From NCBI RefSeq assembly GCF_009296025.1, contig NZ_CP045178.1, positions 4,898,001-4,962,000 on the forward strand: a stretch of DNA of 64,000 bases, in the 5' to 3' direction. The notes under the pieces were generated by a model. It saw only the letters and a program-made list of their open reading frames with translations, was not told the origin of the DNA and did no database searches. The stretch's first letter is position 1; every line of letters starts with the position of its first letter. Shown here piece after piece: positions 40,760-49,423 of the stretch. The DNA is from Streptomyces tsukubensis. Lineage in GTDB: Bacteria > Actinomycetota > Actinomycetes > Streptomycetales > Streptomycetaceae. A program made the translations under genes and the position numbers.

Positions 40760-42163
40760 GTGTCGCGCCTCGACACCGACGTCCCCGCCGTCCTGCTCAG
40801 GATCGACAGAAACCCGTTCCACCACGGCACCTTGGGCGCCGCACGCTCACTCGGCAGGGCCGGTGTGGCCGTCCACGTCGTCGCCGAGCCCGGCCGCAGC
40901 CCGGTGACCCGTTCGCGCTACGTCACGGCGACGCACCGTCAGCCCGCCCCGGGCGCGGGGCACCAGGAGATCGGGGCGACCCTCCGCGAGGTCGCCGCGC
41001 AGGTCGGCGAACGCGCCGTGCTGATCCCCATGGACGACCTCGGGGCGGTCGCGGCGCAGCGGCTCCCCGCGCCGCTCGCCGCCCGCTTCCTCCAGCCGGA
41101 CCAGCCCGCCGGGCTCTGCGCCCGCGTCGCCGACAAGGCCGAGCTGGCCAGGGTCTGCGCGGAAGCGGGCATCCCGCACCCGCCGACCGAACTGCCGGGA
41201 AGCGCGGCCGAGGCAGTCGCGGGCGCGCGCCGCCTCGGCTCCCCCGTCATCGCCAAATGGACCAGACCCTGGCTCCTGCCGCAGGGCACCGGGCTGCGCA
41301 GCACCACCGTCCTGCGCACCGCGAGGGAGGCGGGAGAGCTGTACGCCCGCACCGCCGAGGCGGGCAGCAGGCTGCTGCTCCAGGAGTTCCTGCCGCAGGG
41401 GCCACGGCTCGACTGGTTCTTCCACGGCTACGCCGACAGCGGGGGCGGCCTCGCGGTGAGCGGCGCGGGACTGAAGGAAAGGGCCTGGCCACCCGGTGCG
41501 GGACTCACCGCCGTCGGCCGCTGGGTCCCCAACCCCGACATCGAGGAGACCGCCCTGCGCCTGGTCGAGTCCCTCGGCTACCGGGGCATCCTCGACCTCG
41601 ACTTCCGCCTCGACGCGGCGACCGGCGCCTACCACCTGCTCGACTTCAACCCGCGCCCCGGAGCACAGTTCAGGCTCTTCACCGACCCCGGCGGGCTCGA
41701 CGTGGTCCGCGCCCTCCACCTGGACCTGACGGGCCGCGCCGCCCCCGCCCTCACCCCGGTGCCAGAACGGGTCTTCGTCGTCGGCAACTACGCGCTGCTC
41801 TCCGCCGCCGCCGCGCCCCGCGCCGCACGCGGCCACGCACCGGCGCCCATGGGCCACGGGCCCGGCGGGGCGCCGTCCGGCGGGCGCGAGCGCGCCTGGT
41901 TCGCCGCCGACGACCCGGCCCCCGCCCTCGCGATGGCGGTCTGCTTCGGCCTGCACCTCCTGCGCGCGGCGGCGGGACGGCTGCGGCGGGCCCTCGCCCG
42001 CCTGCGTCCCGGCCACCGGAGCCCCGGCCGGGACGCGGCGCCCCTGACCCCCTCTCCTCGTGCTCCATCCCCGGCCACCCCGGCCAGGGCCCCCGAGACA
42101 GCGGCGCCCCGGCGCACCGACGACGAGAAAGCGAGCAGCACCTCATGTACGACCTGGTGGTAG
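40760..42163 (+). CDS. ATP-grasp ligase
   Basis: 467 residues. The ATP-grasp fold is visible from VTRSRYVTATHR (N-terminal domain) through SPVIAKWTRPWLL (ATP-binding Lys) and LLLQEFLPQG (hinge E) to YRGILDLDFRLD and HLLDFNPRPGAQFRLF (metal-binding Asp and Asn with RPG). It resembles carbamoyl-phosphate-synthase-like/D-aspartate-ligase ATP-grasp proteins that make amide bonds. The C-terminal 120 residues are Ala/Arg/Pro-rich with a weak membrane segment. In this cluster it could attach an amino acid to the polysaccharide. It overlaps the next gene by about 19 bases. Confidence 0.85.
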   Translation: MSRLDTDVPAVLLRIDRNPFHHGTLGAARSLGRAGVAVHVVAEPGRSPVTRSRYVTATHRQPAPGAGHQEIGATLREVAAQVGERAVLIPMDDLGAVAAQRLPAPLAARFLQPDQPAGLCARVADKAELARVCAEAGIPHPPTELPGSAAEAVAGARRLGSPVIAKWTRPWLLPQGTGLRSTTVLRTAREAGELYARTAEAGSRLLLQEFLPQGPRLDWFFHGYADSGGGLAVSGAGLKERAWPPGAGLTAVGRWVPNPDIEETALRLVESLGYRGILDLDFRLDAATGAYHLLDFNPRPGAQFRLFTDPGGLDVVRALHLDLTGRAAPALTPVPERVFVVGNYALLSAAAAPRAARGHAPAPMGHGPGGAPSGGRERAWFAADDPAPALAMAVCFGLHLLRAAAGRLRRALARLRPGHRSPGRDAAPLTPSPRAPSPATPARAPETAAPRRTDDEKASSTSCTTWW

Positions 42164-43434
42164 TAGGCGCAGGCCCCTACGGGCTGTCCATCGCCTCGCA
42201 CGCCACGGCGGCCGGGCTCAGAACGCGGGTCTTCGGGCGGCCCATGGCGTCCTGGCGCGACCACATGCCGAGCGGCATGTTCCTCAAGTCCGAGCCGTGG
42301 GCGTCGAACCTCTCCGACCCACAGGGCCGCTACGGCCTGGACGCGTACTGCGCGCTGCGCGGCGGCGAGGCACGGCACGGCGAGCCGATCCCCGTCGACA
42401 CCTTCGCCTCGTACGGCCTGTGGTTCGCCCGCCAGGCCGTACCGACCGTCGACGAACGCACGGTCACCCTGGTCGTGCCCCGTCCCGGGGGCTTCGGTGT
42501 GGTCACCGAGGACGGGGAGACGTTCACGGCGAGGACGGTGGCGCTCGCCGTCGGTGTCATGCCCTTCGTGGAGATCCCGCCCGCGCTGCACCCCCTCACC
42601 CCCGACGTGGCCTCGCACAGCAGCCACCACAGTGACCTGAGCCGCTTCAAGGGCCAGGACGTGACGGTGATCGGCGGCGGCCAGGCGGCGCTGGAGACGG
42701 CCGCGCTCCTCGCCGAGCAGGGCACCCGCGCCCGTGTGCTCGCCCGCTCGCCCGCCCTGTCCTGGAACACCACCCCGCTGCCCTGGGAGCGTGGCCTCAT
42801 CGAACGGCTGCGCGCCCCGCACAGCGGTCTCGGCGCGGGCTGGCGCAACTGGTTCTACTCGGAGATGCCGGGCGCCTTCCGGCAGTTCCCCGCCCCCACC
42901 CGGGCCAGGATCGCCGCGACCGCCCTCGGCCCGGCCGGCGCCTGGTGGGTACGGGACAGGGTCGAGTCGGCCGTCGAGATCACCCTCGGCCACGAGGTGA
43001 CCCACGCGGCCCGCGAACGGGGCCGCGTCAGGCTGGACCTGGTCGGGCGCGCGACCGGCACGAGGACGGTGCTGCACACCGACCACGTCATCGCCGCCAC
43101 CGGCTTCGCTCCGGCGGCCGGCCGCCTCACCCTGCTGGACGACGAGACCAGGGAAGGACTCGTCACCTCGGCCGACGACGGCTCGCCCGAGGTCGGCGCC
43201 GCCTTCGAATCGTCGTATCCGGGGCTGTTCATGGCCGGTCTGGTCACGGCCTCGTCGTTCGGCCCCTCGATGCGTTTCGTGCACGGCGCCCGCTATACGG
43301 CGGGCAGGCTGGTGCGCGGCGTACGGCGCAGGCTGCGCGCGACCCCTCTGGGCGAGAACGTCCCACGCCCCGCCACCGCCCCCCGCTACGAGTCGACGGG
43401 CCCGGTCGCGGCGGCCGGGCACGCCGAGGGCTGA
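42145..43434 (+). CDS. FAD-dependent oxidoreductase
   Basis: 429 residues. The dinucleotide-binding motif VVVGAGPYGLSIAS at the N-terminus and a second VTVIGGGQAALETAALL near residue 170 (NAD(P)H site), with IAATGFAPAAG in the C-terminal part, match the lysine/ornithine N-monooxygenase-like flavoprotein superfamily. The ATG at 42145 overlaps the ATP-grasp gene, with which it is coupled. It may oxidise the same substrate that the ligase handles; this is inference. No signal peptide. Confidence 0.85.
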   Translation: MYDLVVVGAGPYGLSIASHATAAGLRTRVFGRPMASWRDHMPSGMFLKSEPWASNLSDPQGRYGLDAYCALRGGEARHGEPIPVDTFASYGLWFARQAVPTVDERTVTLVVPRPGGFGVVTEDGETFTARTVALAVGVMPFVEIPPALHPLTPDVASHSSHHSDLSRFKGQDVTVIGGGQAALETAALLAEQGTRARVLARSPALSWNTTPLPWERGLIERLRAPHSGLGAGWRNWFYSEMPGAFRQFPAPTRARIAATALGPAGAWWVRDRVESAVEITLGHEVTHAARERGRVRLDLVGRATGTRTVLHTDHVIAATGFAPAAGRLTLLDDETREGLVTSADDGSPEVGAAFESSYPGLFMAGLVTASSFGPSMRFVHGARYTAGRLVRGVRRRLRATPLGENVPRPATAPRYESTGPVAAAGHAEG

Positions 43435-43441
43435 ACCACGA

Positions 43442-43477
43442 ACGTCCGGCCGGGGCCCTCGGGGCCCGGCCGGACGT
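43442..43477. terminator. Bidirectional terminator
   Basis: ACGTCCGGCCGGGGCCC (from 43442) and GGGCCCGGCCGGACGT (to 43477) form a nearly perfect 16-bp stem with a tiny loop, between the convergent FAD-oxidoreductase and long-chaplin genes. Confidence 0.75.
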
Positions 43478-43549
43478 CGGCGGTGAACGGTGCTTGGTCC
43501 TGGCCCCGTTCTGTGTGGTGCGGTGGCGCGCGGTGGTGCGGCTTCCGGG

Positions 43550-44659
43550 TCAGCGCCGCGCGGCCACGGCGCCCCTGCGGTAGAGGATGGAGCCGCCGAC
43601 GAGCAGGGCCGCGCTGGCGCCGCCCGCCGCGAGCAGCGACATACCGGAGCCCGTCTCCGCCAGTTCCGCGCGGGGCGCGGGCACGACGGCCCGGTGCACG
43701 GCGGGCGCCACGGGCTTGCGCGCCTCGTGGAACTCGAAGTGGGCGACCTTGGTGTCGTCGGCCGGGGTGCGCGGCGGCTCCGTCTGCGGCTCGTGGTGCG
43801 GCGGCGGGGGAACCTCCTCGTGGTGCGTCGGAGGCTTCGGCGGCGTCGGCCGCTGCGGAGTGTCCGTGTTCGCACAGGAGTTGCCGAAGACGGGGTTCAG
43901 CAGACCCACGACGTCGACCGTGTTGCCGCACACGTTCAGCGGGATGTCCAGGGGCGCCTGGAGAAGGTTGCCACTGAGCACGCCGGGTGAACCGACGGCC
44001 TCGCCACGGGCGGCCGAGGAGGCGTCGTGGGAGTGGTGCGCCGCCTTGCCACCGTGGTGACCCGCACGGTCCTGGACCGGGGCGGGCGCGGGTGCGCGGT
44101 GCTGCGCCGGGGCGGGCGCGGGTGCGCGGTGCTGCGCCGGGGCCGGGGCGCGGTGCTTGGGGGCGGAGTGCTTCGGTGCGTGGTCCGCCCTGGGGGCCGG
44201 GTGCTGTTCGGGCGCGCGATCCGCCCTGGGGGCGGGCGCAGCGTGGGCGGGCTTGGCGGCGTGCTTCTTCGCGGACGCGTGGCGAGGAGCCTCGCGGACC
44301 TGCTCGTCGTGCGGTGCCGCGTGGTGCGGTGCGGCGTGGTGCTGGGCCGGCGGCGCGTGGTGCGGGGCGGGCCGAGGTGCTTCGGGCCGCTCGGCGTGCG
44401 CGTCGTGGACCGGCACCGGGTTGTTGGCGCAGCCGTTGCCGAAGGCCGGGTTGAGCAGGGCGACGACGTCCACGGTGTTGCCGCAGGCGTTCACCGGGAC
44501 ATCCAGCGAGGCCTGAACGTTGTTTCCCGACAGAACTCCGGGAGAGCCCGCCGCCACGGCGTCCGCTTGGGACGCGGCGAGGGCGTACGAGCCGTTCAGG
44601 GAAAGGATGCTGGTCGCCGCGGCGGCGGTCAGCATGCCTTTGCTGAGGGCATGGCGCAT
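43550..44659 (-). CDS. Long chaplin with two domains and LAETG sortase signal
   Basis: 369 residues. A signal peptide (MLTAAAATSILSLNGSYALA) precedes chaplin domain 1 (SPGVLSGNNVQASLDVPVN, then Cys, DVVALLNPAFGN, Cys), a His/Pro/Ala-rich linker of about 130 residues (PAPHHAPPAQHHAAPHH; AQHRAPAPAP), chaplin domain 2 (SPGVLSGNLLQAPLDIPLN, then Cys), a Pro-rich stretch, LAETG (sortase E recognition), a membrane helix and an Arg-rich tail. Anchored to the cell wall, long chaplins tie the short-chaplin amyloid layer to the surface (ChpA-C). The His-rich linker is unusually long. Confidence 0.95.
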   Translation of the reverse strand: MRHALSKGMLTAAAATSILSLNGSYALAASQADAVAAGSPGVLSGNNVQASLDVPVNACGNTVDVVALLNPAFGNGCANNPVPVHDAHAERPEAPRPAPHHAPPAQHHAAPHHAAPHDEQVREAPRHASAKKHAAKPAHAAPAPRADRAPEQHPAPRADHAPKHSAPKHRAPAPAQHRAPAPAPAQHRAPAPAPVQDRAGHHGGKAAHHSHDASSAARGEAVGSPGVLSGNLLQAPLDIPLNVCGNTVDVVGLLNPVFGNSCANTDTPQRPTPPKPPTHHEEVPPPPHHEPQTEPPRTPADDTKVAHFEFHEARKPVAPAVHRAVVPAPRAELAETGSGMSLLAAGGASAALLVGGSILYRRGAVAARR

Positions 44660-44761
44660 CTGGTTTGTCTTCCTGCTCGGACGGACTGGCTGGGGCTGAG
44701 CGCGGGCGAGGGGGGCGGAGGACCGCGCGGAGGCGAGAGAGAGCGGAGAACGGAGTAGAAA

Positions 44762-44800
44762 CCGGCCCTGGAGTACGCGGTGAGGCGACTCCAGGGCCGG
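44762..44800 (-). terminator. Terminator after the short chaplin
   Basis: CCGGCCCTGGAGT (44762-44774) and ACTCCAGGGCCGG (44788-44800) form a perfect 13-bp stem just past the chaplin stop codon (44842). Confidence 0.7.
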
Positions 44801-44841
44801 TGGGACTCAGCCGCTGATCAGGCTGGACCGGGTGGGGCGTG

Positions 44842-45075
44842 TCACTTGTTGAGGCAGGTGTTCCCGAAGCTCGGGTTCAGCAGCGCGATGACGTCGATCG
44901 AGTTGCCGCACAGGTTGATCGGCACGTGGACCGGCACCTGCACGACGTTGCCGGACAGGACGCCCGGGGAACCGACAGCGGCTCCCTCGGCACCCGCGTC
45001 TGCGAACGCGGGCGAAGCGGCACCCATGGCCATGACCACACCGGCGATGAGCGCGGCACTCTTCTTGAGCTGCAT
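44842..45075 (-). CDS. Short chaplin
   Basis: 77 residues: signal peptide (SAALIAGVVMAMGAASPAFA), then a single chaplin domain SPGVLSGNVVQVPVHVPIN, Cys, GNSIDVIALLNPSFGN, Cys. It forms extracellular amyloid rodlets with other chaplins. It lies upstream of the long chaplin and downstream of a rodlin gene on the same strand, but each has its own terminator, so they are probably separate units. Ribosome-binding site AAGAAGGG. Confidence 0.95.
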   Translation of the reverse strand: MQLKKSAALIAGVVMAMGAASPAFADAGAEGAAVGSPGVLSGNVVQVPVHVPINLCGNSIDVIALLNPSFGNTCLNK

Positions 45076-45508
45076 GGTGTTTCCCTTCTTCTACGGACAA
45101 GTCCCCTGGGGACAAGTGGGTGGTGACAAGCCCGTCCGCTCGCGCGCGACATCGCGATGAAGCGACCACGCGCAGTGGACGAGCACCCTGCCAAACGACC
45201 GTGGCCAAGTGAGGAAACCCGGAATCGGCGACACCTGGGGATATTCACTCGAACACCAAAGGACGTGATGCGATCCACACCGGCATGAATACGGGTGCGG
45301 GTGTCGGTGTCCGAAGGGGAAGTCGGGCCCGTGATAAAGGGTGCGGGACGAACCGCCGCCTGCTTTCCGCGGTATCGGAAGATTTCCTTCGTACGACCGG
45401 GGCGGGCGGCGGGGAAAGTGTGGGGGGAAAACCGGGGGAGCGGCCTCCTGGGTGGACCGCCGCCGCCTGGCGGGCGGCGGCGGTCCTGATACCGAGGGGG
45501 TCCGAGGA
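45076..45508. other. Non-coding spacer with rodlin terminator
   Basis: About 430 bases. Holds the chaplin promoter on the 45076 side and, from 45454 to 45486, a perfect 13-bp stem (GGACCGCCGCCGC / GCGGCGGCGGTCC) that terminates the rodlin gene ending at 45509. No genes seen between. Confidence 0.6.
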
Positions 45509-45919
45509 CTAGCGGTTGGCGACGCCGTTCGACGACAGGACCGGGATGTTGTCCAGGACGTGCGACAGCGGCTCGTCGCCCTTGGCCTGGGTGGAGTTCT
45601 CGGCGCACTGCTGGTTCTGCGGCGAGGACAGGACGTTGAGGTCCTGGACCGTGACCGGCACGAGGCCGATCAGGGAGCCGACGTTGACCTTGGCGGGCAG
45701 GCCGACGCAGAGCTTGTTCAGGGTGCCCTGGACCAGGGTGAGCTGGGGGCTCTGGTTGCCGGCGGTCGCCGAGTTGCCGAACGCCGTCTTGGCGCCGTTG
45801 CCGCTGAGGGAGGTCGTGTTGCCGTCGTCGCCGACCGCGAACGCCTGCGGGGCGATCGCGGCGGAGGCGCCCACGATGGAGGCGGCTACCGCGGCGGCGG
45901 CCATAACCTTCTTGATCAT
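45509..45919 (-). CDS. Rodlin
   Basis: 136 residues with a signal peptide ([20 protein letters not shown]) and the rodlin core: [46 protein letters not shown] and [15 protein letters not shown]. Rodlins (RdlA/RdlB) organise chaplin fibrils into the paired rodlets of aerial hyphae. It is divergent from the small unknown gene at 46227 and faces the chaplins. The two other rodlins in this window are on the opposite strand. Confidence 0.95.
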   Translation of the reverse strand: MIKKVMAAAAVAASIVGASAAIAPQAFAVGDDGNTTSLSGNGAKTAFGNSATAGNQSPQLTLVQGTLNKLCVGLPAKVNVGSLIGLVPVTVQDLNVLSSPQNQQCAENSTQAKGDEPLSHVLDNIPVLSSNGVANR

Positions 45920-46226
45920 TGCTTTTCCTTTTTTCTGGGTTCCCGGCAGAACTCATGGTCCGACTGCTCTCTGGCCAACTACTCCGATCCCGGTTTGGTT
46001 TCGCTGCTTCACCCGAACAGTCAGGACAAAGGGGATTGTGTGCAGGGAGTGTTCCTGCGCACCGTCCGGCAATACCTGAATGTATGTTGCTTATCATCTC
46101 AACTGATCCGGCCGGACTGCCTGCGATTTCACGCATACGCGTGTTCGCTTTTCTTGCGGTCCGGCCCGGGCCCGGGTGCGGAATTCTCCGCCCCCGACAC
46201 TTCGGTCACCACTCCGGGAGGAATCC
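45920..46226. other. Divergent spacer
   Basis: About 305 bases, relatively T-rich, between a rodlin (minus) and the unknown gene at 46227 (plus). It must hold the rodlin promoter. GGGAGGA lies 5 bases before the plus-strand ATG. No binding site recognised. Confidence 0.4.
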
Positions 46227-46649
46227 ATGACGGGCGTACGCAGAGCCGTGGGGACGGCGGTACGGGAGAGGAAGCCGCGCGTCTGGAGCGAGCGTGAACT
46301 GCGGCTCGTGGACCGACTCGCCGAACTGCACGAGGAGTTGGACGCGGCGAGGCGCGACCGGGCGGGGCTGATCGCCTATGTGCTGCGGCTGCACGCGGGA
46401 AGCGTCGGTCCGCCCGACGCGGCCGGGTGGTCGGCCGTGAACGTGGACACGGCGGCGGGGCGTCTCTCCTGGCGGGTGGCCCCCGAGGACGCGCATTTCT
46501 TCCGCGAGGCGGACGGTGGGCGAAGGCCCGTGGCGACGAAGGGCCCTCGCGGTTCGCGTGAACAGTTCGTCGAGACCCTGACGCGGCTCTCGTTTCTGCA
46601 CCTGCACCGCCGTCCCAATCTCCCTACCCGTACGGGACGCAATGCATAG
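46227..46649 (+). CDS. Unknown 140-aa protein between rodlin genes
   Basis: The ATG at 46227 has a GGGAGGA site. The product is basic and helical at the N-terminus (WSERELRLVDRLAELHEELD), then mixed with TAAGRLSWRVAPEDAHFFRE. No signal peptide, so unlike its coat-protein neighbours it is cytoplasmic. It stands alone between two oppositely oriented rodlins. I do not recognise it. A regulator or small adaptor is possible but unsupported. Confidence 0.55.
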   Translation: MTGVRRAVGTAVRERKPRVWSERELRLVDRLAELHEELDAARRDRAGLIAYVLRLHAGSVGPPDAAGWSAVNVDTAAGRLSWRVAPEDAHFFREADGGRRPVATKGPRGSREQFVETLTRLSFLHLHRRPNLPTRTGRNA

Positions 46650-46804
46650 GCACCACAAATAACGTGACGGCACATCATCTATTGGTCTTTTTAGTCGGGT
46701 TGTTGGACCGGGTGGGCCATCGGGGTGAACGGGGAGAACCATGTCCGGGATGACAAGTTGATCAGAATGCTCCGGGACGGGGCTCGTTCAGAAAGGGATC
46801 ACTC

Positions 46805-47215
46805 GTGATCAAGAAGGTTATGTCAGTCGCGGCCGTCGCCGCCTCCATCCTCGGCGCCACCGCCGCCGTCGCTCCGCAGGCGCTCGCCGTCGGTGACGGC
46901 AGCGACACCACTTCGCTGAGCGGCAACGGTGCCCGGCAGATCTACGGCAACTCCGCCACGTACGGCAACATGAGCCCGCAGATGGCGCTCATCCAGGGCT
47001 CGCTGAACAAGCCCTGCATCGGCCTGCCCGCCAAGCTCAACGTCGGCTCCCTGATCGGCCTCGTGCCGATCACGGTCCAGGACCTCAACGTCCTGTCCTC
47101 GCCGCAGAACCAGCAGTGCACCGAGAACTCGACCCAGGTCAAGGGCGACGAGCCGCTGTCGCACATCCTGGACAACATCCCGGTCCTCTCGGCCAACGGC
47201 ACCAACAACCGCTGA
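46805..47215 (+). CDS. Rodlin
   Basis: 136 residues, signal peptide then rodlin core ([70 protein letters not shown]). Very similar to the rodlin at 47952 and a little less to the one at 45509. Ribosome-binding site AGAAAGG. Probably forms the heteromeric rodlet layer with the others. Confidence 0.95.
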   Translation: MIKKVMSVAAVAASILGATAAVAPQALAVGDGSDTTSLSGNGARQIYGNSATYGNMSPQMALIQGSLNKPCIGLPAKLNVGSLIGLVPITVQDLNVLSSPQNQQCTENSTQVKGDEPLSHILDNIPVLSANGTNNR

Positions 47216-47233
47216 CCCGGCACGAGGCACGCC

Positions 47234-47272
47234 CACCGGACCGCCGTTCCCGTCGGGGACGGCGGTCCGGTG
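47234..47272 (+). terminator. Terminator after the second rodlin
   Basis: CACCGGACCGCCGT (47234-47247) and ACGGCGGTCCGGTG (47259-47272) form a perfect 14-bp stem 18 bases after the rodlin stop codon. Confidence 0.8.
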
Positions 47273-47325
47273 CGTTCGGTGCGGTCCTGTGCGTTCGTTC
47301 GGCGTGTTCGTGGTGCCCCGGTGGG

Positions 47326-47628
47326 TCAGGCCCTGGGCCAGGGGTTCCCGCGAATAAGGGAGTTCCACTCGGGGTCGGGCCGCCCCGGCAGAGTGCGGCC
47401 CTCGGCGGACCACTCGGCGAGCAGCGCGCTGTACAGCGGCTCAGGAGACGGGCCCCAGCGGTCGGCGGGCGGCGGGGGAGGCGGGGGAGGCGCGCCGGCC
47501 GGGTGCGGCGAGGCCGGGAGTCCGGGTGGCCGGTTCCGGGGTGGGGTCTGCGCGCCGGCCCGGTCGGACGACTGCCGGCTGACAGGGATGAATCCCTGTC
47601 TTTTCCATCCGCCTCTAGATTCCGTCAT
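47326..47628 (-). CDS. Unknown 100-aa protein between rodlins
   Basis: Possible gene starting at the ATG at 47628 with GAGGCAG upstream. The N-terminal half is low-complexity (a [15 protein letters not shown] poly-Pro run) and the C-terminal part is well defined: [20 protein letters not shown] then [17 protein letters not shown]. Codon bias is good. It lies on the minus strand between two plus-strand rodlins. I do not recognise the family. Confidence 0.45.
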   Translation of the reverse strand: MTESRGGWKRQGFIPVSRQSSDRAGAQTPPRNRPPGLPASPHPAGAPPPPPPPPADRWGPSPEPLYSALLAEWSAEGRTLPGRPDPEWNSLIRGNPWPRA

Positions 47629-47951
47629 GCTGCCTCATCGTCGACAGGCTTTCCCCGCGGGACGCCCTTCACACGCACACCCTCCCTTGGTTCACCTCGA
47701 TTCGTGTGGCGAAAGGACTATTCCCGCGCGCCGTTCCGTGCGTTGAATCCGATGAGAGGGAAACTGCGCCCACGGCTCGCGTGCCTGTACTCGTGGACCG
47801 ACCGCTTTTCATCTTCCGGCGTTCTGGTCCCGCGGCTGAACACCGTGGCTTTACTAGGCCGTTCGGGTGCGTGGGCGAAACCCACCGTTCTTATCTCAGT
47901 TGCTCACCACGAGATCCCACCGTCGGGGTCCGTATCCGAAAGGGAAATCAC
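47629..47951. other. Non-coding spacer before the third rodlin
   Basis: About 320 bases with lower GC than coding DNA. It should hold the third rodlin's promoter (AGGGAAA ribosome-binding site just before 47952). No other feature recognised. Confidence 0.35.
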
Positions 47952-48359
47952 ATGAAGAAGTTCTGGGCGTCCGCGGCCATCGCGGCCTCCGTCATCGGCG
48001 CAGCCGGTGCCGCCGCTCCGCAGGCGCTCGCTGTCGGCGACGACGGCCACACCACTTCGCTGAGCGGCAACGGCGCCACGCAGTCGTACGGCAACTCCGC
48101 CACGAAGGGCGACATGAGCCCCCAGCTCAGCCTGGTCGAGGGCTCGCTGAACAAGCCCTGCATCGGCCTGCCGCTCAAGGCCAACGTCGGTTCCCTCATC
48201 GGCCTCGTGCCGATCACGGTCCAGGACGTCAACGTCCTCTCGTCGCCGCAGAACCAGCAGTGCACCGAGAACTCGACCCAGGTCAAGGGCGACGAGCCGC
48301 TCTCGCACCTCCTGGACAACATCCCGGTCCTGTCGTCCAACGGGGCCGGCAACAGCTGA
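47952..48359 (+). CDS. Rodlin
   Basis: 135 residues: signal peptide ([20 protein letters not shown]), then [55 protein letters not shown] and [16 protein letters not shown] third rodlin in one locus. Strong terminator 50 bases downstream. Confidence 0.95.
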   Translation: MKKFWASAAIAASVIGAAGAAAPQALAVGDDGHTTSLSGNGATQSYGNSATKGDMSPQLSLVEGSLNKPCIGLPLKANVGSLIGLVPITVQDVNVLSSPQNQQCTENSTQVKGDEPLSHLLDNIPVLSSNGAGNS

Positions 48360-48409
48360 TCCGCTCGACGCGGTCGGCGCTCGTGGCTCGTGCCACGTCC
48401 ACGCCGTAC

Positions 48410-48459
48410 GAAGGCCCGGCACCCGGAGGCGCTCACCGCGCTCCGGGGGCCGGGCCTTC
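48410..48459 (+). terminator. Terminator after the third rodlin
   Basis: GAAGGCCCGGC (48410-48420) and GCCGGGCCTTC (48449-48459) form a perfect 11-bp stem around a GC-rich loop. Confidence 0.7.
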
Positions 48460-48556
48460 GGCCGTCGTGGTGGAGCGGAGCGGCCGGTGGCCCGTGGGTG
48501 GATTCTTCGCGGTGGTACGGACGTTGTCGGATTGGGCCGGTCGGGATCCTGGTAAG

Positions 48557-48574
48557 TTCTACACCGCTGTAGAA
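48557..48574. promoter_or_regulatory. BlaI-type operator before terB
   Basis: TTCTACA-CCGC-TGTAGAA, a perfect 7-base palindrome with a 4-base spacer, 71 bases before the TerB start. TACA...TGTA half-sites are the hallmark of BlaI/MecI/CopY operators. The inner TCTACA-N4-TGTAGA occurs again at 50040-50055 next to the BlaI-type gene. Confidence 0.75.
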
Positions 48575-48644
48575 ACTAGAGGCCGCCGGCCGTTCGGCCA
48601 CGTGTCGAGTGCGGCACGGCGGTCCTGATACGTACGGAGTTCTG

Positions 48645-49100
48645 ATGGCCCTGTGGGATCGTTTCAAGGAATCGGCGCAGACGATGCAGACGCAGCTCGT
48701 CGCGAAGAAGAACGATCTGAAGAGCGGCGCCTTCCGGGATGCCAGCATGGCGATGTGCGCCCTGGTCGCGGCGGCCGACGGCACCGTCGACGCGTCGGAG
48801 CGCCAGCGGGTCGCGCAGCTCATCGCCGGTAACGAGGTGTTGCAGAACTTCGCCGCCGACGATCTGCGCAGGCGCTTCGACGACTACCTGAACAAGCTGA
48901 CGGCCGACTTCGACTTCGGCAAGGTCAGCGTTCTCCAGGAGATCGCCAAGGCCAAGAAGAAGCCGGCCGAGGCCCGCGCCGTCGTACAGATCGGCATCGT
49001 CATCGGCGGCGCCGACGGCGACTTCGACAAGACGGAGCAGGCCGTGGTGCGGGAGGCGTGCTTCGCGCTCGACCTGCCGCCCCACGAGTTCGACCTCTGA
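48645..49100 (+). CDS. terB: TerB-family tellurite-resistance/stress protein
   Basis: 151 residues. Helical core with FRDASMAMCALVAAADGTVD, SERQRVAQLIAGNEVLQNFA and VVQIGIVIGGADGDFDKTEQ, typical of TerB, including two A-D-G-x(2) metal-binding motifs. TerB works with TerC/TerD in resistance to tellurite and other stresses, probably near the membrane. The ATG at 48645 has GGAG 7 bases upstream. It has its own BlaI-type operator and is convergent with terD. Confidence 0.9.
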   Translation: MALWDRFKESAQTMQTQLVAKKNDLKSGAFRDASMAMCALVAAADGTVDASERQRVAQLIAGNEVLQNFAADDLRRRFDDYLNKLTADFDFGKVSVLQEIAKAKKKPAEARAVVQIGIVIGGADGDFDKTEQAVVREACFALDLPPHEFDL

Positions 49101-49423
49101 CGCCGATGACCCCGAGCCCGGTCGGCGCGTACGGCGACCGGGCTCGACCCCTGAGTCCGGCGCCCTGACCGGCGTCCGCCCGCTGCGCCCTGTCGCCACG
49201 TGCGCCGTACGAACGCCACCTGCGCCCTGTCGCCACGTGCTCCGCGTGCGAACGACACCTGCGCGCCATCGCCACCCGCGCCGTACAAGGGGGTGGTGGC
49301 CGTACGGAGGGGCGCCGCAGCGAAGACGGACCCGCGGCCGGGGCGGGTCGCGGGTCCGTCGGTTTCGTGGCGGCGGCGGGCTGTGCGGCCCGCCGCCGCG
49401 GGGCTGTCTCGCGGGGGCGTCGG
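49101..49423. other. Spacer between convergent ter genes with imperfect repeats
   Basis: About 320 bases. Holds two to three imperfect copies of a unit near 37 bp (CTGCGCCCTGTCGCCACGTG at 49184 and 49221, and a CTGCGCGCCATCGCCAC variant) followed by GC-rich inverted pieces (GGACCCGCGGCCGG... CGGGTCGCGGGTCC) near 49329-49361 that may form a terminator. No gene seen. Confidence 0.45.
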
